This document shows positions 6,538 to 8,656 of a stretch of 8,656 bases of DNA, one piece after another (position 1 is the first letter of the stretch; every line of letters begins with the position of its first letter). Under the pieces are notes generated by a model. It was not told the DNA's origin. It made no database searches and saw only the letters and a list, made by a program, of their open reading frames with translations. Source of the DNA: Lachnospiraceae bacterium (GTDB lineage: Bacteria > Bacillota > Clostridia > Lachnospirales > Lachnospiraceae); contig VSNO01000172.1 in assembly GCA_009774375.1 (NCBI GenBank), positions 1-8,656 of the forward strand, read 5' to 3'. Position numbers and translations under genes: made by a program.

Positions 6538-8529
6538 ATGAAGCTGACGATCACAGGGAAAAAGGGTGCGGATATCCCCAAAGAGTTTGTGGGACTCTTT
6601 ATCGAGGATATCAATTATGCCGTGGATGGCGGACTATATGCAGAATTGCTGGAGAACAGGAATTTTGAAAGTCTGGAGGCATTTGGGGGAGAGCGCAAAA
6701 AGGATTATTGTGTAACGCATGACGGCCTGTATGCGTGGGAAAAATATCCGGAGGACGCGCCGGTGCAGCTCCTGGTCGTGCAGGGGAGCCCTGTGTCCAC
6801 GAACAATCCGCATTATCTCAGGGTGGAGACAAAGCAGGAGAAGGGCGGGTTCTGCAACAAGGCATACGATGGGATCTATATGCGCCCTGATCTGGGATAT
6901 ACAGTTTCTTTCTACGCGAGAAGCGTCGGGTATCACGGGAAGGTGACAGCTGCCATCGTGAGCGGCGGCGATGTCGTCTGTGAGAAGAGCGTCCAGGTTG
7001 AGGCGGCAGACGCATTTGGCTGGAATAAGTGGGTCCGGTATGAGTTTGAACTGTGTGCGGAGCGGGAAGTCCGGAATGCGGCGTTCGTAGTCCTGTTGGA
7101 GAATCCGGGGACAGTCGAGTTCGACCACTTTTCCATGATGCCGCAGGATGCGGTGTGCGGGGTGTTTCGGAGAGATCTGGCGGAATGTCTGAAAGATCTG
7201 CATCCCGGCTTCCTTCGTTTCCCAGGAGGCTGTGTCGTGGAGGGGTCTACGCTGGCAAACCGCTATCGGTTCAGAGATACGCTCGGAAAGCGGGAGGAGC
7301 GCCGTTACAACTGGAACCGATGGGCGACACACGAGAATAACGAGGAGAACGGATACCACAGCGTTTATGCACATTATGGACAGACTTACGGGATTGGCTT
7401 TTACGAGTATTTCCTGCTGTGTGAATACCTGGGCGCAAAGCCGCTTCCGGTTCTCGGCGTGGGGCTGGCATGCCAGTACCAGTCGCATGAGAAGGTAGAT
7501 CCGGATTCGCCGGAGATCTATGAGTATATCCAGGAGTATCTGGATCTGATCGAGTTTGCAAACGGCGATACCGATACGAAATGGGGGGCTGTGCGCGCTA
7601 AGATGGGACATGAGGCGCCCTTTGGACTGGAAATGGTCGGTGTCGGAAATGAGCAGTGGGAGGATGGGGAAAGCCGTTTCTTTGAGCGGTATCAGCTGTT
7701 CGAGAGGGAGATCCACAAGGCGTATCCGGGGATCCGGCTGGTCGGGACGGCAGGACCTGAGCTGGATTCTGAACGGTTTCATGCGGCGTGGGATTTTTAC
7801 CGTGCGCATGAGGACGGGGGAAATTTTGTGTACGCGGTGGACGAGCACTATTATATCAGGCCGGAGTGGTTCTTTGGGCACACGGATTATTTTGACGAGG
7901 TGCCGCGCGGAACGAAGGTTTTCTTTGGAGAGTATGCGGCGCATTCCACGGACCTTGTCAAACCGATTCCCAGAAAGGCGACGGAGCGGAATACGCTGGA
8001 GGCAGCGCTGGCAGAGGCGGCTTTTATGACAGGGATGGCGCGCAACAGCGATGTGGTGGTCATGACCTGCTATGCACCGCTCCTTGCGCGTGTCGGATAC
8101 ACACAGTGGAATCCGGACCTGATCTGGTTTGACGACAGGGATGTCTGCCGCACGCCGAGCTATTATGTGCAGCAGATGTTTGCCGCAAATCCCGGCGATC
8201 ACAACATTGATCTGGAGATGGACGGGGAGCGCGGACAGCTGCCATGCCAGGCCGCCTATGATGTGGATGCGGGGGAACTGATCGTCAAGATGGTCAATGC
8301 GTCGCCAGAGCCGCAAAACGTAACGCTTTCGTATGATAAGGACTGGAAAAGGACGGGTCAGCCTGCAAAGGTGATCCTGCTGGCTGGCAGGGAGCTCTCA
8401 GACATCAATACGCTCGGAAGAGAGCTGGTAAAGCCGGAAGAAAAGGCTGTATCACTGGAGAATGGGCAATATCAGATGCCGGCGTATTCCTTTGCAGTAT
8501 TGCGGATCCCGGTGGAGGCGAAAATATAA
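6538..8529 (+). CDS. Alpha-L-arabinofuranosidase, glycoside hydrolase family 51
   Basis: Retaining hydrolase that removes terminal alpha-L-arabinofuranose from arabinan, arabinoxylan or derived oligosaccharides. The 663-residue product has no signal peptide, so it acts in the cytoplasm on imported oligosaccharides. The N-terminus (FVGLFIEDINYAVDGGLYAE) is typical of GH51 members. Residues about 70-205 form an inserted beta-rich part resembling a CBM4/9-type jelly roll. The barrel follows, with FLRFPGGCVVEG at 225-236 and WNRW soon after. The catalytic acid/base is Glu372 in GNEQW, and the nucleophile is Glu465 in FFGEYA. The C-terminal part (about 560-663) is the usual beta-sandwich, with VNASPEPQNVTL and a final YSFAVLRIP. 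The gene appears complete. AGGAGG lies 7 bases before the ATG. No transporter, regulator or other sugar gene is visible nearby. Substrate preference cannot be fixed from sequence. Confidence 0.97.
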   Translation: MKLTITGKKGADIPKEFVGLFIEDINYAVDGGLYAELLENRNFESLEAFGGERKKDYCVTHDGLYAWEKYPEDAPVQLLVVQGSPVSTNNPHYLRVETKQEKGGFCNKAYDGIYMRPDLGYTVSFYARSVGYHGKVTAAIVSGGDVVCEKSVQVEAADAFGWNKWVRYEFELCAEREVRNAAFVVLLENPGTVEFDHFSMMPQDAVCGVFRRDLAECLKDLHPGFLRFPGGCVVEGSTLANRYRFRDTLGKREERRYNWNRWATHENNEENGYHSVYAHYGQTYGIGFYEYFLLCEYLGAKPLPVLGVGLACQYQSHEKVDPDSPEIYEYIQEYLDLIEFANGDTDTKWGAVRAKMGHEAPFGLEMVGVGNEQWEDGESRFFERYQLFEREIHKAYPGIRLVGTAGPELDSERFHAAWDFYRAHEDGGNFVYAVDEHYYIRPEWFFGHTDYFDEVPRGTKVFFGEYAAHSTDLVKPIPRKATERNTLEAALAEAAFMTGMARNSDVVVMTCYAPLLARVGYTQWNPDLIWFDDRDVCRTPSYYVQQMFAANPGDHNIDLEMDGERGQLPCQAAYDVDAGELIVKMVNASPEPQNVTLSYDKDWKRTGQPAKVILLAGRELSDINTLGRELVKPEEKAVSLENGQYQMPAYSFAVLRIPVEAKI

Positions 8530-8537
8530 AAAAGTAG

Positions 8538-8566
8538 TTGACAAAACTTATTTTGTGCGATAAAAT
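8538..8566 (+). promoter_or_regulatory. Strong sigma-A-type promoter of the tRNA-Leu gene
   Basis: TTGACA (8538-8543), an optimal 17-base spacer and TAAAAT (8561-8566) give a near-consensus housekeeping promoter. Transcription would start near 8573, about 8 bases before the mature tRNA 5' end at 8581. It begins 8 bases after the arabinofuranosidase stop codon and overlaps a long inverted repeat. Confidence 0.8.
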
Positions 8567-8575
8567 AAGTTTTGT
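8541..8575. repeat. 14-bp perfect inverted repeat overlapping the tRNA promoter (operator or terminator)
   Basis: ACAAAACTTATTTT (8541-8554) and AAAATAAGTTTTGT (8562-8575) are exact reverse complements around a 7-base centre. In RNA from the upstream gene this would be a hairpin followed by TCTCT, 11 bases after the stop, so it could work as a terminator. However, the stem has only two G-C pairs and the T-run is poor. In DNA the arms cover half of the -35, the -10 and the likely start site, as a repressor operator would. Confidence 0.75.
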
Positions 8576-8580
8576 TCTCT

Positions 8581-8656
8581 GCGGAAGTGCTGGAATTGGC
8601 AGACAGGCAAGACTAAGGATCTTGTGTCGGATACGACGTGTGGGTTCAAGTCCCAT
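8581..8656 (+). tRNA. tRNA-Leu, anticodon AAG, cut by the window end
   Basis: The 76 visible bases fold as a class II tRNA. The acceptor 5' strand is GCGGAAG (8581-8587). The D-loop has the AATTGGCAGAC stretch common in bacterial tRNA-Leu. The anticodon stem CAAGA/TCTTG (8608-8612 and 8620-8624) closes the loop CTAAGGA, giving anticodon AAG at 8615-8617. A long variable arm GTCG/CGAC spans 8626-8637. The T-arm GTGGG/CCCAT with loop TTCAAGT ends at the last base. Only the 3' acceptor strand, discriminator and any encoded CCA are missing. It would read CUU, and other CUN codons if A34 is converted to inosine. Further tRNA genes may follow beyond the window. Confidence 0.95.

Noticed and set aside
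6634..8316. 560-codon open frame on the minus strand opposite the arabinofuranosidase gene
   Set aside because: It lies wholly antisense to a clear GH51 gene, shows no recognisable motif, has an Arg/His/Leu-heavy composition typical of shadow frames, and lacks its own context. A long antisense frame is expected from the codon bias of the true gene.
1..8656. Mobile element, prophage, CRISPR or rRNA
   Set aside because: No transposase, integrase, terminal repeats, regularly spaced repeats or rRNA-like sequence was seen in any part of the window.

Overview
The window looks like chromosomal DNA from a spore-forming Firmicute of the Lachnospiraceae type (Clostridium scindens, Dorea or Blautia-like). 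This rests on near 50% GC, AGGAGG-type ribosome binding sites, two class B sortases, a BspA-like/InlB-type surface protein with a TPKTG sorting signal, a small Cys/Gly-rich protein of the kind found in Clostridia, and a family GH51 arabinofuranosidase. The assignment is inferred from gene content. No species is claimed.

Layout. (1) 31-3942, plus strand: a cell-wall anchoring operon. A membrane-bound class B sortase (31-1215) is followed after 40 bases by its likely substrate (1256-3886), a secreted 876-residue wall protein with duplicated Listeria-Bacteroides-repeat plus leucine-rich modules. A terminator-like hairpin (3897-3950) follows the operon. (2) 3846-5143, minus strand: three genes that I read as probably sporulation-linked. 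These are a 93-residue protein with 19 cysteines (4805-5086), then a pair of overlapping unrecognised genes (4129-4659 and 3846-4145). The Cys-rich gene is preceded by a sequence matching the mother-cell sigma-K consensus. The pair is preceded by one resembling sigma-E. The last gene runs tail-to-tail into the wall-protein gene, and the operon terminator lies inside its coding region. (3) 5199-6485, plus strand: a second class B sortase with its own sigma-A-type promoter and no substrate gene beside it. (4) 6538-8529, plus strand: a complete intracellular GH51 alpha-L-arabinofuranosidase. (5) 8538-8656: a strong promoter embedded in a 14-bp perfect inverted repeat, driving a tRNA-Leu with anticodon AAG that is cut by the window end.

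How the parts work together. The two sortases share a fold and an extended, charged cytoplasmic N-terminus, so they look like paralogues. The first probably anchors the adjacent TPKTG protein to peptidoglycan. The second probably serves substrates encoded elsewhere. The minus-strand genes appear to belong to a different programme, sporulation, placed between the two sortases. The arabinofuranosidase trims arabinose from imported plant oligosaccharides and seems unrelated to the surface genes.

The most interesting unexplained items are the unrecognised gene pair with its sigma-E-like promoter, the sigma-K-like promoter of the Cys-rich gene, and the promoter/inverted-repeat overlap in front of the tRNA. 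No mobile element, CRISPR array or rRNA was seen, and there is no gene-free stretch longer than about 200 bases.
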